Shown here: in pieces, positions 1-7,026 of the stretch
How the letters are laid out: every line of letters begins with the position of its first letter
Numbering within the stretch: the first letter of the stretch is position 1
Assembly: GCA_019689955.1 (NCBI GenBank)
Contig: JADGGM010000126.1
Span: 1 to 7,648, forward strand
Reading direction: 5' to 3'
Length of the DNA stretch: 7,648 bases
Source: Gemmatimonadaceae bacterium
GTDB taxonomy: Bacteria; Gemmatimonadota; Gemmatimonadetes; Gemmatimonadales; Gemmatimonadaceae
Notes under the pieces: generated by a model
What the model was told of the DNA's origin: nothing
Databases searched by the model: none
Seen by the model: the letters and a program-made list of their open reading frames with translations, nothing else
Program-made: the position numbers and the translations under genes

Positions 1-168
1 CTTCTGCGTCGCCCGCGCTTTCCCGCCGTACGCAGGCACCTCCGCGACGAGCTGGTCGAAGGTGACCGGCATGCGATGCGCCAGGAGCGCGGCAATGAGG
101 TCGATGAGCCGCTGGACCTTGGCGCTCCCTCTGTCGCTCCGCGGCGACTTCGATGCACCGCGCGGCAT
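1..168 (-). CDS. WYL/PafB-PafC-type HTH transcriptional regulator, N-terminal fragment (runs off the window)
   Basis: Reading the minus strand from the ATG at 168 gives 56 codons with no stop before the window edge, so only the N-terminus is visible. After a basic, disordered leader (residues 1-17) comes KVQRLIDLIAALLAHRMPVT, then FDQLVAEVPAYGGKARATQK. This has the look of the winged-helix start of WYL-domain regulators: a 'RLL-LL--LL--R-PVT---L---VPGYG' pattern that is normally followed by an 'FERDK--LR' segment and the ligand-sensing WYL domain. The family binds DNA and senses nucleic acid or nucleotide ligands; PafBC activates DNA-damage genes in mycobacteria and other WYL proteins control defence loci. 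The ATG shares its A with the addA stop (TGATG), and GGGAGG lies 6 bases upstream, so translation is coupled to addA. The WYL domain itself lies outside the window, so the class is inferred from the N-terminus alone. A different HTH family remains possible. Confidence 0.72.
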   Translation of the reverse strand, partial: MPRGASKSPRSDRGSAKVQRLIDLIAALLAHRMPVTFDQLVAEVPAYGGKARATQK

Positions 169-3100
169 CACGCGCCTCCCGCGCCCCGCGGGATCCGTTC
201 GACCGTCCCGCGCGCCGGCGCGCCCGTCAGCGCACCGAGGATCTCCGCGTACGCGTCGACCTGACGGGTGTACCGCGCAAGCCGTTCGCGCCACCGCTCG
301 CCCTCGACCGCGTCCGTCTTCCAATCGACGACGACCCATCCCTCGCGGCCGAGCACCGCCGCGTCGACCACCCCCTCGGTGACGCGCTCCCCCGCCGCGT
401 CGCGCACGCTCCGCATCACCGGGAGCTCCACGCGCGGGGCGCCGTGCACGAGGAGCCGTTGCCACGCAGCCGACCCGGCCACCGCGGCGATCACCGCGTC
501 GAGCTCGTCGCGCTGCGCGTCGGTGAGCCCCTCGTGCAGCGCCACGGCGCGGATGAACGCGCGCAGCGACTCGTCGCGCCGGCCGCGCCCCAGTGCCTCG
601 ATCGCGCGATGCACGGCGCGCCCCCACGCCGCGCCGGCGTTCGCGCCGGGAGGCTGAAGGACGTCCATCGGGCGCGCCTCGTCCCACGTGCCCTTCGCGG
701 ACTCCGTCACGGTCGTCAGGGTGAGCGAGGGGTCGGCCGCGGTGCGGCGCCGCGCCTCGGCGTCGGCGATGGCCGCGGCGATCACGGCGTGGTCGCGTGT
801 CACCTGCCGGCGCCCGGGCGCGGGGGCGATCGGGAGCTCGATCGGCGTCGCCAGCGACTCGAGCGCGGGCGCGAGCGGGCTCCACATCGATTCGTCGGGG
901 ACCGGGCCGTTCCTGGTCGACCGCTGGCATTGCGCGACGACGAGCTCCTGCTTGGCGCGCGTCGCCGCGACGTAGAGAAGCCGCGCGCGCTCGGCCCCGC
1001 GGAGCGCGTCCTCGGCTTCCGCCATCGCGGCCCACCCCGGCGGGTGCGCGAGGATGCGCTTGTCAGCGGTGATGCACATGCCGCCCGTCGCTTCCCCCGT
1101 CGCCCCGCGCCGCACGTGCAGGAGCGACGGCCACGGACGCGCGTCCACCGGAGCGGCGAGGACTACCACCTCCGCCTCCAACCCCTTCGCTTTGTGGACG
1201 TTCATCACGCGCACGCGGTCGGTCCGGCCGGGGAGGAGGGGAGCATCGGGAGCCTCGCCGTTCAGCTCCAGCTCGATCCGCTCCACCGCCGCGCCGAGCC
1301 CCGACACGCCGAGCGTCGACCCGGCGCGCACGACCTCGACGAGACGGAGCAGCGCCCCGGCGCGCACGTCCCCCAGCGGCTGGCTCGCCGCGTACGCGAG
1401 CAGCCCCGTCTCGTCCACGATCCGCTCGAGCACCACGTCGGCCGGCGCGCGCTGCGAGAGCAGCCACCACTCGTGCAGGCGCCGCAGCGCGCGGGCGGCA
1501 GGGAGCGCGTCGTCCGGCGGGCGGCGCGTGGCGACGAAGCGGAGCCCCGCCTGGCGCGCGTCGAAGAGATCGGCGGGGCTCAGGCCGAAGAAGAGCCCCT
1601 CCAGCACCGCCGCCACGGCGACCGCGTTCTCCGGATCGGCGAGCGCGCGGAGCACGAGGAGGAGCTCCCGCAGCTCGCGCTCCTGGGGCAGCGGCGCTCC
1701 GGTGGTCGCCACGGGGACGTTCCGCTCCGCCAGCGCACGCGCGTACACGGCGATCGGCTCCTTGGTCGCGGTGAGCACGAGGAAGTCGCCCGCCGTGCGC
1801 TCCCCGCGCGCGATGCGCTCGGCGATCCACGACGCGACCATCGCCGCGTCCATGGCGAAGATCGTCTCCTTGTTGTTCGCCGCCGGCCGCACGACGTAGC
1901 GATGCACCCCCGTCGTCGCCCGTGCGTCCTTCACGACCTGCATCGGCCGGAATGCGGCCTGCACGTCGGTGGCCTCGCGCGGGAACACCTCCGCGAAGTG
2001 TTGGTTGACGAGCCGCGCGATCGGCGGGGTGGAGCGGAAGTTGCGCGTGAGCGCGACGACCGCGCCGTGCGCCGCGATGCGCGCCTTCACCAACTCGTAT
2101 GTCCCGATGTCGGCGCGGCGGAAGCGGTAGATGCTCTGCTTGGGATCCCCCACTACGAAGAGCGCCCCGGGGCGCAGCGTCACCGCGCGCCAGTCGCGCT
2201 CCGGCGTTGCGTCCGCGGCGAGGAGAAAGCACACCTCGGCCTGGATCGGGTCCGTGTCCTGGAACTCATCCACGAGCACGTGCGCCCACCGGGCGCCCAG
2301 CGCCGCACGCACGTGCGGGTGCTCGCGCAGGAGCGTCGCGGTGAGCAGCAGGAGATCCTCGAAGCCGAGCTGCCCCGTCGCGCGCCGCTCGTGCGCGAAC
2401 TCCTCCGTTGCGCGCTGGAGAAAACGCATCACGATCGGGTAGCGGTGCTCGCGCCAGGCGCGGAGCACATCCGCGATTGGCCCCTCGATGAGTGCGAGGA
2501 GGTCCGCCGCGAGCTGCTTGGCCCTCGCCTTCCCCTCTTTCGTGTCGCTCCAGCGTTTCTGCACGAGCTTGCAGTGCGACGGCGCGATCCCCTCGATGGC
2601 GGCGCAGAAGGCCGCCGGGTCGTCCCAGTTGCCGAGCCGCCGCCGGAGCTCGAGCCGCCGCACGAGGCGCATGAGCTCGTCCCACCCATCGGGCGGCGCC
2701 TCGCGCGGCATGAGCGCCCGTGCCTCGGCGAGCACCGCTTCGAGCGCGCGGCGGCACGACGTGGTGTCGGGGGGCGCGACGTCGACGAGGGGGAAGACGA
2801 CGTCCGGATAGGCCGTGAGCGTCTCGAACGCCTCGAAGAGCTCCCGCGCGTCGATCGCGACGCGCTGCAGGTCGACGAGCATCGGGTCGTCCGTCCGCTT
2901 CGCGCGCTCGATCCACCGGCGCCAGAAGTCGCGTTGCAGCTCTTGCCAGTCCTCCTCGCTCACCTCGCGGAAGTCGGGGTCGAGCCCCGCCTCCAGCGGC
3001 CGCTCGCGGAGGAGGCGGGCGCAGAAGGCGTGGATCGTCCCGACGAACCCGCGTCCGAGCTCGCGCAGCGCGTGCTCGTAGCGCTCGGCGCGCGCGCTCC

Positions 3101-3380
3101 CCGGCTCCGCCGCGCGCGAGCGCGCCTCGAGCTCGACCTGCAAGCGCTCGCGCAGCTCGTTCGCCGCCTTGCGCGTGAACGTCACCGCGGCGATCCGCTC
3201 CACCGGCGTGCCGCGGGCGATGAGCGCCACGATCCGGCCGACGAGCAGTGTCGTCTTCCCCGACCCCGCCCCGGCCTCGACGAGGAGGTTCGTGTCGAGG
3301 TCCGTCAGGATGCGCTCGCGCGCCGGCTGGTCGTCCATCAGGTGAGGATCGACGGGATGGGTCTCGGGTGCCGGCATCAT
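168..3380 (-). CDS. addA: AddA-type ATP-dependent helicase-nuclease subunit (UvrD/RecB superfamily)
   Basis: This 1070-residue protein is the motor subunit of an AddAB/RecBCD-class enzyme that unwinds and resects double-strand DNA ends for RecA-dependent repair. All superfamily 1A motifs are readable: Q-motif around D17-Q18, Walker A AGAGSGKTT (36-44), Ia AAVTFTRKAANE (64-75), Ib GTIHAFC (114-120), II VDEFQDTD (370-377), III VVGDPKQSIYRFRRADI (409-425), IV LTRNFRST (444-451), V VRVMNVHKAKGLE (723-735) and VI LLYVAATRAKQE (801-812). The C-terminal PD-(D/E)XK nuclease is intact: WGRAVHRAIEAL with H924, GVVDAAVL with D1006, VVVDWKTD with D1019 and K1021, and RQVDAYAEIL with Q1040 and Y1044. It is somewhat shorter than typical Gram-positive AddA (about 1,200 residues). 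The start is the first of two adjacent ATGs; it overlaps the addB stop as ATGA and has AGGAGG 7 bases upstream. The partner subunit is encoded immediately upstream and a regulator gene overlaps the 3' end. RecB-like naming is an alternative, but the AddB neighbour favours AddA. Confidence 0.95.
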   Translation of the reverse strand: MMPAPETHPVDPHLMDDQPARERILTDLDTNLLVEAGAGSGKTTLLVGRIVALIARGTPVERIAAVTFTRKAANELRERLQVELEARSRAAEPGSARAERYEHALRELGRGFVGTIHAFCARLLRERPLEAGLDPDFREVSEEDWQELQRDFWRRWIERAKRTDDPMLVDLQRVAIDARELFEAFETLTAYPDVVFPLVDVAPPDTTSCRRALEAVLAEARALMPREAPPDGWDELMRLVRRLELRRRLGNWDDPAAFCAAIEGIAPSHCKLVQKRWSDTKEGKARAKQLAADLLALIEGPIADVLRAWREHRYPIVMRFLQRATEEFAHERRATGQLGFEDLLLLTATLLREHPHVRAALGARWAHVLVDEFQDTDPIQAEVCFLLAADATPERDWRAVTLRPGALFVVGDPKQSIYRFRRADIGTYELVKARIAAHGAVVALTRNFRSTPPIARLVNQHFAEVFPREATDVQAAFRPMQVVKDARATTGVHRYVVRPAANNKETIFAMDAAMVASWIAERIARGERTAGDFLVLTATKEPIAVYARALAERNVPVATTGAPLPQERELRELLLVLRALADPENAVAVAAVLEGLFFGLSPADLFDARQAGLRFVATRRPPDDALPAARALRRLHEWWLLSQRAPADVVLERIVDETGLLAYAASQPLGDVRAGALLRLVEVVRAGSTLGVSGLGAAVERIELELNGEAPDAPLLPGRTDRVRVMNVHKAKGLEAEVVVLAAPVDARPWPSLLHVRRGATGEATGGMCITADKRILAHPPGWAAMAEAEDALRGAERARLLYVAATRAKQELVVAQCQRSTRNGPVPDESMWSPLAPALESLATPIELPIAPAPGRRQVTRDHAVIAAAIADAEARRRTAADPSLTLTTVTESAKGTWDEARPMDVLQPPGANAGAAWGRAVHRAIEALGRGRRDESLRAFIRAVALHEGLTDAQRDELDAVIAAVAGSAAWQRLLVHGAPRVELPVMRSVRDAAGERVTEGVVDAAVLGREGWVVVDWKTDAVEGERWRERLARYTRQVDAYAEILGALTGAPARGTVERIPRGAGGA
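175..180 (-). promoter_or_regulatory. Shine-Dalgarno for the WYL-type regulator gene
   Basis: Minus-strand GGGAGG sits 6 bases before the ATG at 168, inside the last codons of addA. It supports ATG 168 as a real start, even though the visible reading frame is only 56 codons, and supports coupled translation with addA. Confidence 0.6.
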
Positions 3381-6300
3381 TCGTCATCCTCCTGTGCATC
3401 GCCTCCCCCGCGGCGGGCACGCATGGTCCGGTAGACGTCGAGCACGGGCGCGCGGTCCTTCGCCCACTCGACGCGCGGCGATGTGATGGTGTTCCGCTCT
3501 CCGCGCACGCGACAGATCGTTCGGTACTCGCAGTAGGTGCAGTCCTTGGCGTCGTTCGTCGGCACGAACGCGCCGGCGCGCACGTGCTCCAGCAGTCCGT
3601 CGACGATCTCCCGCGCCCGCGCGAGCTCCTCGCCCGCGTACGACACGATCTCGTTCTCCCCGCGCTCCGTCGGGAACCGGTACTCGAAGCGCGTCACCGG
3701 CGCGTCGAGCAGCCCGGCGATGGCCGCGGCGTAGAGCGCGGGCTGGAGGTGCCGCCCGCCGTCGAACGGCGCCGCCTTGGCGCTCCGCGCGTACTTGCCG
3801 GCCTTCCCTGTCTTGTAGTCGATGACGCGCAGCGAGCCGTCGGGGAGCGCGTCCACGCGGTCCGCGCGGCCGACGACGTTCAGCACGCGTCCATCGGGGA
3901 GCGGGTACGTGCCCGGCGGTTCTCCGCCGCCGAACGCGTACTCGACGTGCGCCCACGCGCCGCGGTCTCCGCGCTCGGCGACGGCGCGCTCCATCTCGAG
4001 GAAGGCGAGCGCGGCGCGGCGAAGCTCCGCCGCTTCAGCCTCGAGCACCGCCTCCCCCGGCGGCGGAACGGTCGCCCGCCAGCGCGCGATCGCGTCATCG
4101 ACGATGGCGAGGATGTGCGCCCGCGCGGCGTCGTCCGCGATCTCGTCCTGGCGGCCGCGGTACGCCCGCACGAACGTCTCGAACACCTCGTGCAGCAGCG
4201 CGCCGCGAGCGGCGGCGTCGAGCCACCGCTCGGGGTCGTACTCGGGGTCGTCGGGCCGACGGAGCCCGAGGCCGTATCGGTAGAACCACGCGAGCGGGCA
4301 CGCGGCAAGCATCTCGAGCGCCGAGGGGGAGACCTCGGCGCCATCGCGCCGCGTCGGGTCGAGCACCCCCGCGGCGTGGGGGACGATGCCGTGGTGCGCC
4401 GTGGGCTCCGCCGCCGCGGCCAGCTCCGCCGCGCGCAGCCCCGCATCGAGCCCGGGGAACGCCGCGCGCACGAGCGCTTCGCCATCCAGGAGCAGCGCGC
4501 CGTCGGCCATCGCGTCGAGCCAGACGTCGCGCGCATCGAGGAGCTGACCGTCGCGAAGGCGCCCGTCGGCGCCGCGCGCCGGCACGGCGGCGGCCGGAGG
4601 GCGGAGCGCGTCGCGCAGCGCGTCGTAGGAGAGCGCGCGATCGCGGCGGAGCACGCGCCAGACCTGGAGCAGGACCGGCGATGGCCCGGTCTCGCGCCCA
4701 TCGAGCGAGCCGCTCGTGGCGTACGACAGCGTCACCCGGCCGCGCAGCGCCGCCAGCGCCGCCGCGAGCGTGAACGCACTCTCCTCGCGGCGGTCCTGCG
4801 ACGTGGCGAGCGTTCCTCCGGCGATCGCGCGCCGCGGGGCGTCGGGGAGGAACGGGTCCTCGGGTCCTCCCCCGGCCGTGCGGTCCGCGTCGAGCCCGAC
4901 GACGAAGGTGCGACGGCGCCCGGTGGCGCCGGCGTGCACGAGGTCCGTGAGATGGAGCATCCCACCCGCGGCGCTCCACGGCTTCCGCCCCTCGGTCACG
5001 AGGGGCCATGCGCGGAGGTCGGCGAGCGCGTCGCGGAGCGCGGCCATGGCGCTCGCGAAGGTGGCGTCGGCGCCGTCGACCGCGGCCACCTGCTCGAGGC
5101 GGGTGCGGAGACGGAGAGCCGTCTGCTCCTCGGCCACGCCGTGCAGCGGAACGAGCGCGAGCCAGCCGAGCGTCGCGCGCGCGAGCGCCGCCGCCGAGGC
5201 GCGCACCGGGTGGTCGCGGCCGCGCTCCGGGACGGGGGGCGTGCAGGCGAGCAGCGCGCGCAGGAGCGCGGCGAGCGCCGCACCGGTGCGTCGGCGCGCG
5301 GAGCGGCGCTCCTCGAACGCCGCCTCCGGTTCATCCTCGCCGCGCCGCAGCTCGTGCGCGCGCCGCCCTTCTTCCAGCGGCGCGAGCGCGCCCTCGTAGC
5401 GCGCACGCCCCCAGCCGATCGCCAGCGCGCGAAGCTCGCGGGCCAGCGCGGCCGGTGTGACGTCGTGGCCGGGTGCGTGGAGCTCTCCCGCCTCGAGCGC
5501 CTCGCGCAGCACGTCCGCGGGGAGCCCCCCTTCGAGCCACGCGAGCCACCGGTCGAGCGCGCGGCCGAGTCGCGTGCGGGAGAGCGGGACCCCGTGCAAC
5601 ATCGTCGCGCCGATCCCGACCTGCTGGCAGAGCGCATCGAGCGCCACGCCGTACGTGTCGACGTCGATCGCGACGATCTCGACGTCGTCCCAGCGGAGCC
5701 CGTCGGCCATCACGCGCCGGCACACCTCGCGCAGCTCGTCCGACGGCGTGGCCGCGGCGAAGATGTCGACCGCCGCGGCGGAGTGGTCGAGGCGCGGATC
5801 GTCGTCGGCCGGGAGCTCCGTCGCCTGCGCCCACGCGAGCGCCGAGCATCGGGCGCCGGCATCGGGCGCGCGGACCGCGGCGCGGTCGTCGTTGGCGCGG
5901 AGGGCGAGGAGGCGCGACGGGGGCGTGAGGTCGATCACGGGATCGGCGGCGAGCACGCGCGCGCCGTGCGCGAGGAGACGTTCGACCAGCTGGCCGGGGA
6001 GCCCGCGCAGCGCGAGGGATGGCGCGAGGAAGACGGGTCCGTCGAGCACGTAGCGCGCCTCGCGATCGAAGTGCTCGATGGCCGCGCGGAGGATCCCCGC
6101 GGGGTCGGTGAGGTGATGCTCGGCGAGGAGTCGCTCGTACTCCACGAGGATGGCCGGGAGGTCCGCGGCCGGAGACCCCGCCTCCGCGCACTGTCGGACG
6201 TCCGCCGCGCTCACGCCGGCCACGCGGAGCTCGAGGATGGCGTCACGCACGGCGTGCCGGAAGCCGAGGGCCCGCTCGAGCGCGACGGCGTGCGCGCCGA

Positions 6301-6655
6301 GCCGCCCTGCGGCGCGCGCGCGATCGAAGGCGTGGTTCACGAGCGCGCCGATCTCCACGTCGCTCCCCCCCCGCACCCCGCGCTCGGCGAGCGGCACAAA
6401 CGCCAGCTCCTCGGCGATCCCGCGGACCGTCGTCGCCTCCCACCCGATCCAACCGCCGGTGGCACGGGCCAGGGTGATCAGCCACTCGCGCCCAAAGTTC
6501 ACGTCGGGGCCGACGAGGCGCTTGTGGTCGGTGGGGTGCTCCTGCGTCGCGAGCGCGAGGGAACGGAGCAGAGCTGGAGGGTTGGCAGCCGGCCGGCCGG
6601 AGAAGCCGGCCGCGTCGCCTCGCTCCGTGTCGCCAACCGCTGCAGGCCCACCCAC
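3377..6655 (-). CDS. addB: AddB-type subunit: inactivated helicase fold plus Fe-S PD-(D/E)XK nuclease
   Basis: This is the partner of AddA in the helicase-nuclease complex. Residue numbers here count from the most upstream in-frame GTG (6712, 1111 aa). I prefer GTG 6655 (1092 aa) because GGGAGGG lies 7 bases before it. The recognisable family sequence begins at KRLVGPDVNFGREWLITLAR (64-83). That is where a Walker A loop belongs in AddB, but there is no GKT, and none elsewhere in the protein. A degenerate motor region follows, including the segment HLTDLVHAG...TFVVGLDAD (587-610). The C-terminus holds the nuclease: SPSALEMLAACPLAWF with C805, GALLHEVFETF with H841, GRADRVD with D951, VIDYKTGK with D965 and K967, and HLQPALYAAAI with Q990. 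It closes with CTYCEYRTIC (C1058, C1061, C1067). C805 plus the CxxCx5C group is the AddB-type 4Fe-4S staple that ties the nuclease domain together. The stop overlaps the addA start. The first ~60 residues are low-complexity and look unlike the family. Confidence 0.9.
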   Translation of the reverse strand: MGGPAAVGDTERGDAAGFSGRPAANPPALLRSLALATQEHPTDHKRLVGPDVNFGREWLITLARATGGWIGWEATTVRGIAEELAFVPLAERGVRGGSDVEIGALVNHAFDRARAAGRLGAHAVALERALGFRHAVRDAILELRVAGVSAADVRQCAEAGSPAADLPAILVEYERLLAEHHLTDPAGILRAAIEHFDREARYVLDGPVFLAPSLALRGLPGQLVERLLAHGARVLAADPVIDLTPPSRLLALRANDDRAAVRAPDAGARCSALAWAQATELPADDDPRLDHSAAAVDIFAAATPSDELREVCRRVMADGLRWDDVEIVAIDVDTYGVALDALCQQVGIGATMLHGVPLSRTRLGRALDRWLAWLEGGLPADVLREALEAGELHAPGHDVTPAALARELRALAIGWGRARYEGALAPLEEGRRAHELRRGEDEPEAAFEERRSARRRTGAALAALLRALLACTPPVPERGRDHPVRASAAALARATLGWLALVPLHGVAEEQTALRLRTRLEQVAAVDGADATFASAMAALRDALADLRAWPLVTEGRKPWSAAGGMLHLTDLVHAGATGRRRTFVVGLDADRTAGGGPEDPFLPDAPRRAIAGGTLATSQDRREESAFTLAAALAALRGRVTLSYATSGSLDGRETGPSPVLLQVWRVLRRDRALSYDALRDALRPPAAAVPARGADGRLRDGQLLDARDVWLDAMADGALLLDGEALVRAAFPGLDAGLRAAELAAAAEPTAHHGIVPHAAGVLDPTRRDGAEVSPSALEMLAACPLAWFYRYGLGLRRPDDPEYDPERWLDAAARGALLHEVFETFVRAYRGRQDEIADDAARAHILAIVDDAIARWRATVPPPGEAVLEAEAAELRRAALAFLEMERAVAERGDRGAWAHVEYAFGGGEPPGTYPLPDGRVLNVVGRADRVDALPDGSLRVIDYKTGKAGKYARSAKAAPFDGGRHLQPALYAAAIAGLLDAPVTRFEYRFPTERGENEIVSYAGEELARAREIVDGLLEHVRAGAFVPTNDAKDCTYCEYRTICRVRGERNTITSPRVEWAKDRAPVLDVYRTMRARRGGGDAQEDDE
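3388..3393 (-). promoter_or_regulatory. Shine-Dalgarno for addA
   Basis: Minus-strand AGGAGG, a full consensus, lies 7 bases before the addA ATG at 3380 and within the last codons of addB. Together with the ATGA stop-start overlap it indicates coupled, near-stoichiometric synthesis of the two subunits. Confidence 0.7.
6580..6638. repeat. Nested inverted repeat within the predicted addB 5' end
   Basis: GGTTGGC (6580-6586) is the exact reverse complement of GCCAACC (6632-6638). Between them lies a tighter hairpin: a 7-bp stem, 6594-6600 against 6606-6612, made of CGGCCGG and CCGGCCG around a 5-base AGAAG loop. The hairpin would form in the addB transcript within the low-complexity leader codons. 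No T-tract follows, so it is not a classical terminator. The outer arms resemble integron attC core sequences only superficially, and in the wrong relative orientation (GTT outward, AAC inward). Confidence 0.5.
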
Positions 6656-6662
6656 GCCAATA

Positions 6663-6669
6663 CCCTCCC
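6663..6669 (-). promoter_or_regulatory. Shine-Dalgarno supporting GTG 6655 as the addB start
   Basis: Minus-strand GGGAGGG is 7 bases upstream of the in-frame GTG at 6655. The more upstream GTG at 6712 has no comparable purine-rich site. This decides the start chosen here, although neither start falls close to where family homology begins (codon at about 6523). Confidence 0.45.
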
Positions 6670-6842
6670 GGTTCGGTGCTCGTGCGCGACGTCGCGCTGC
6701 GCTCGGGACCACCCGTGATCCCGAGCAACACCAACGGTACGGCCACCCTCTGACAGTGCTGCCGGTCGGGAGCCCTCCGCCGTGAGAGCTCGCCGGCCTC
6801 GACGCAAAGTAGAGCTACCGGCTGACAGCGTCCAGGTGAGGG

Positions 6843-6886
6843 CGATCGGCTGCATGGGCAGTACTGCCCTGCCGTTGCTGCGATCG
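6843..6886. repeat. Perfect 14-bp palindrome inside a larger imperfect inverted repeat
   Basis: GGGCAGTACTGCCC (6856-6869) is a perfect dyad. It is bracketed by CGATCG at 6843-6848 and 6881-6886, with partial pairing between (GCTGC on the left, GCAGC on the minus reading of the right). A perfect dyad between divergent genes is compatible with a dimeric regulator's operator, for example for the addBA operon, but nothing here identifies the protein that would bind. Palindromes of this size also arise from other causes. Confidence 0.4.
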
Positions 6887-6897
6887 ACGTGCGCCAC

Positions 6898-6918
6898 CCG
6901 CCGCTGACGCACCGGCGG
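6898..6918. repeat. GC-rich hairpin CCGCCG / CGGCGG
   Basis: A 6-bp perfect stem (6898-6903 with 6913-6918) encloses a 9-base loop, and pairing can extend two more bases if one base is bulged. There is no U-tract on either side, so a Rho-independent terminator is not supported. It may simply reflect the base composition. Confidence 0.3.
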
Positions 6919-7026
6919 TGTGCACGTGTCCCGCGTTCGCGCGTCCGTTGGGTATGACGAGCTCCCATTCACCTCGCCCAGGCGCAGTCCGGTCGATCCC
7001 GACCCCCCCCCTGCACGCGCCGCCTG

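Larger units (their letters stand above)
6713..7026. other. Divergent intergenic region with several palindromes, no assigned gene
   Basis: This 314-base stretch separates the minus-strand addB operon from the plus-strand exported-protein gene, so it should carry both promoters. Open frames through it look like high-GC shadows with no recognisable protein. I see no convincing -35/-10 pair on either strand and no tRNA or riboswitch. It does contain several inverted repeats: a 14-bp perfect palindrome (6856-6869) flanked by two CGATCG hexamers (6843-6848 and 6881-6886), a CCGCCG/CGGCGG hairpin (6898-6918), GACGC/GCGTC arms (6801-6805 and 6828-6832), and GGTCG/CGACC around a 4-base loop (6991-7004). 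A run of nine C at 7003-7011 overlaps the end of the last hairpin. Confidence 0.6.

Noticed and set aside
153..3434. A 1093-codon plus-strand open frame opposite addA
   Set aside because: It is Arg/Ala/His-rich with no recognisable domain and lies exactly antisense to a gene with all helicase and nuclease motifs. Such frames are expected in very GC-rich genes.
1..6655. A novel anti-phage or defence system built on the helicase-nuclease pair
   Set aside because: The two large proteins match the AddA and AddB architecture in motif order, Fe-S cysteines and gene overlap, so ordinary recombination repair is the simplest explanation. AddAB does degrade linear foreign DNA, but that is a known housekeeping activity.
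3248..6718. A 1156-codon plus-strand open frame opposite addB
   Set aside because: Same compositional shadow: biased Arg/Ala/Glu content, no motifs, and antisense to a convincingly coding frame.
6580..6953. Possible integron attC site(s) (GTTGGC/GCCAAC arms; GTTGGGT at 6947-6953)
   Set aside because: The arms are in the wrong relative orientation for an attC, no matching RYYYAAC partner is found for the GTTGGGT, and there is no integrase or cassette structure.
6991..7004. T-arm-like GGTCGATCCCGACC suggesting a tRNA
   Set aside because: It is only a 5-bp stem with a 4-base loop. No acceptor, D or anticodon arms can be assembled around it.
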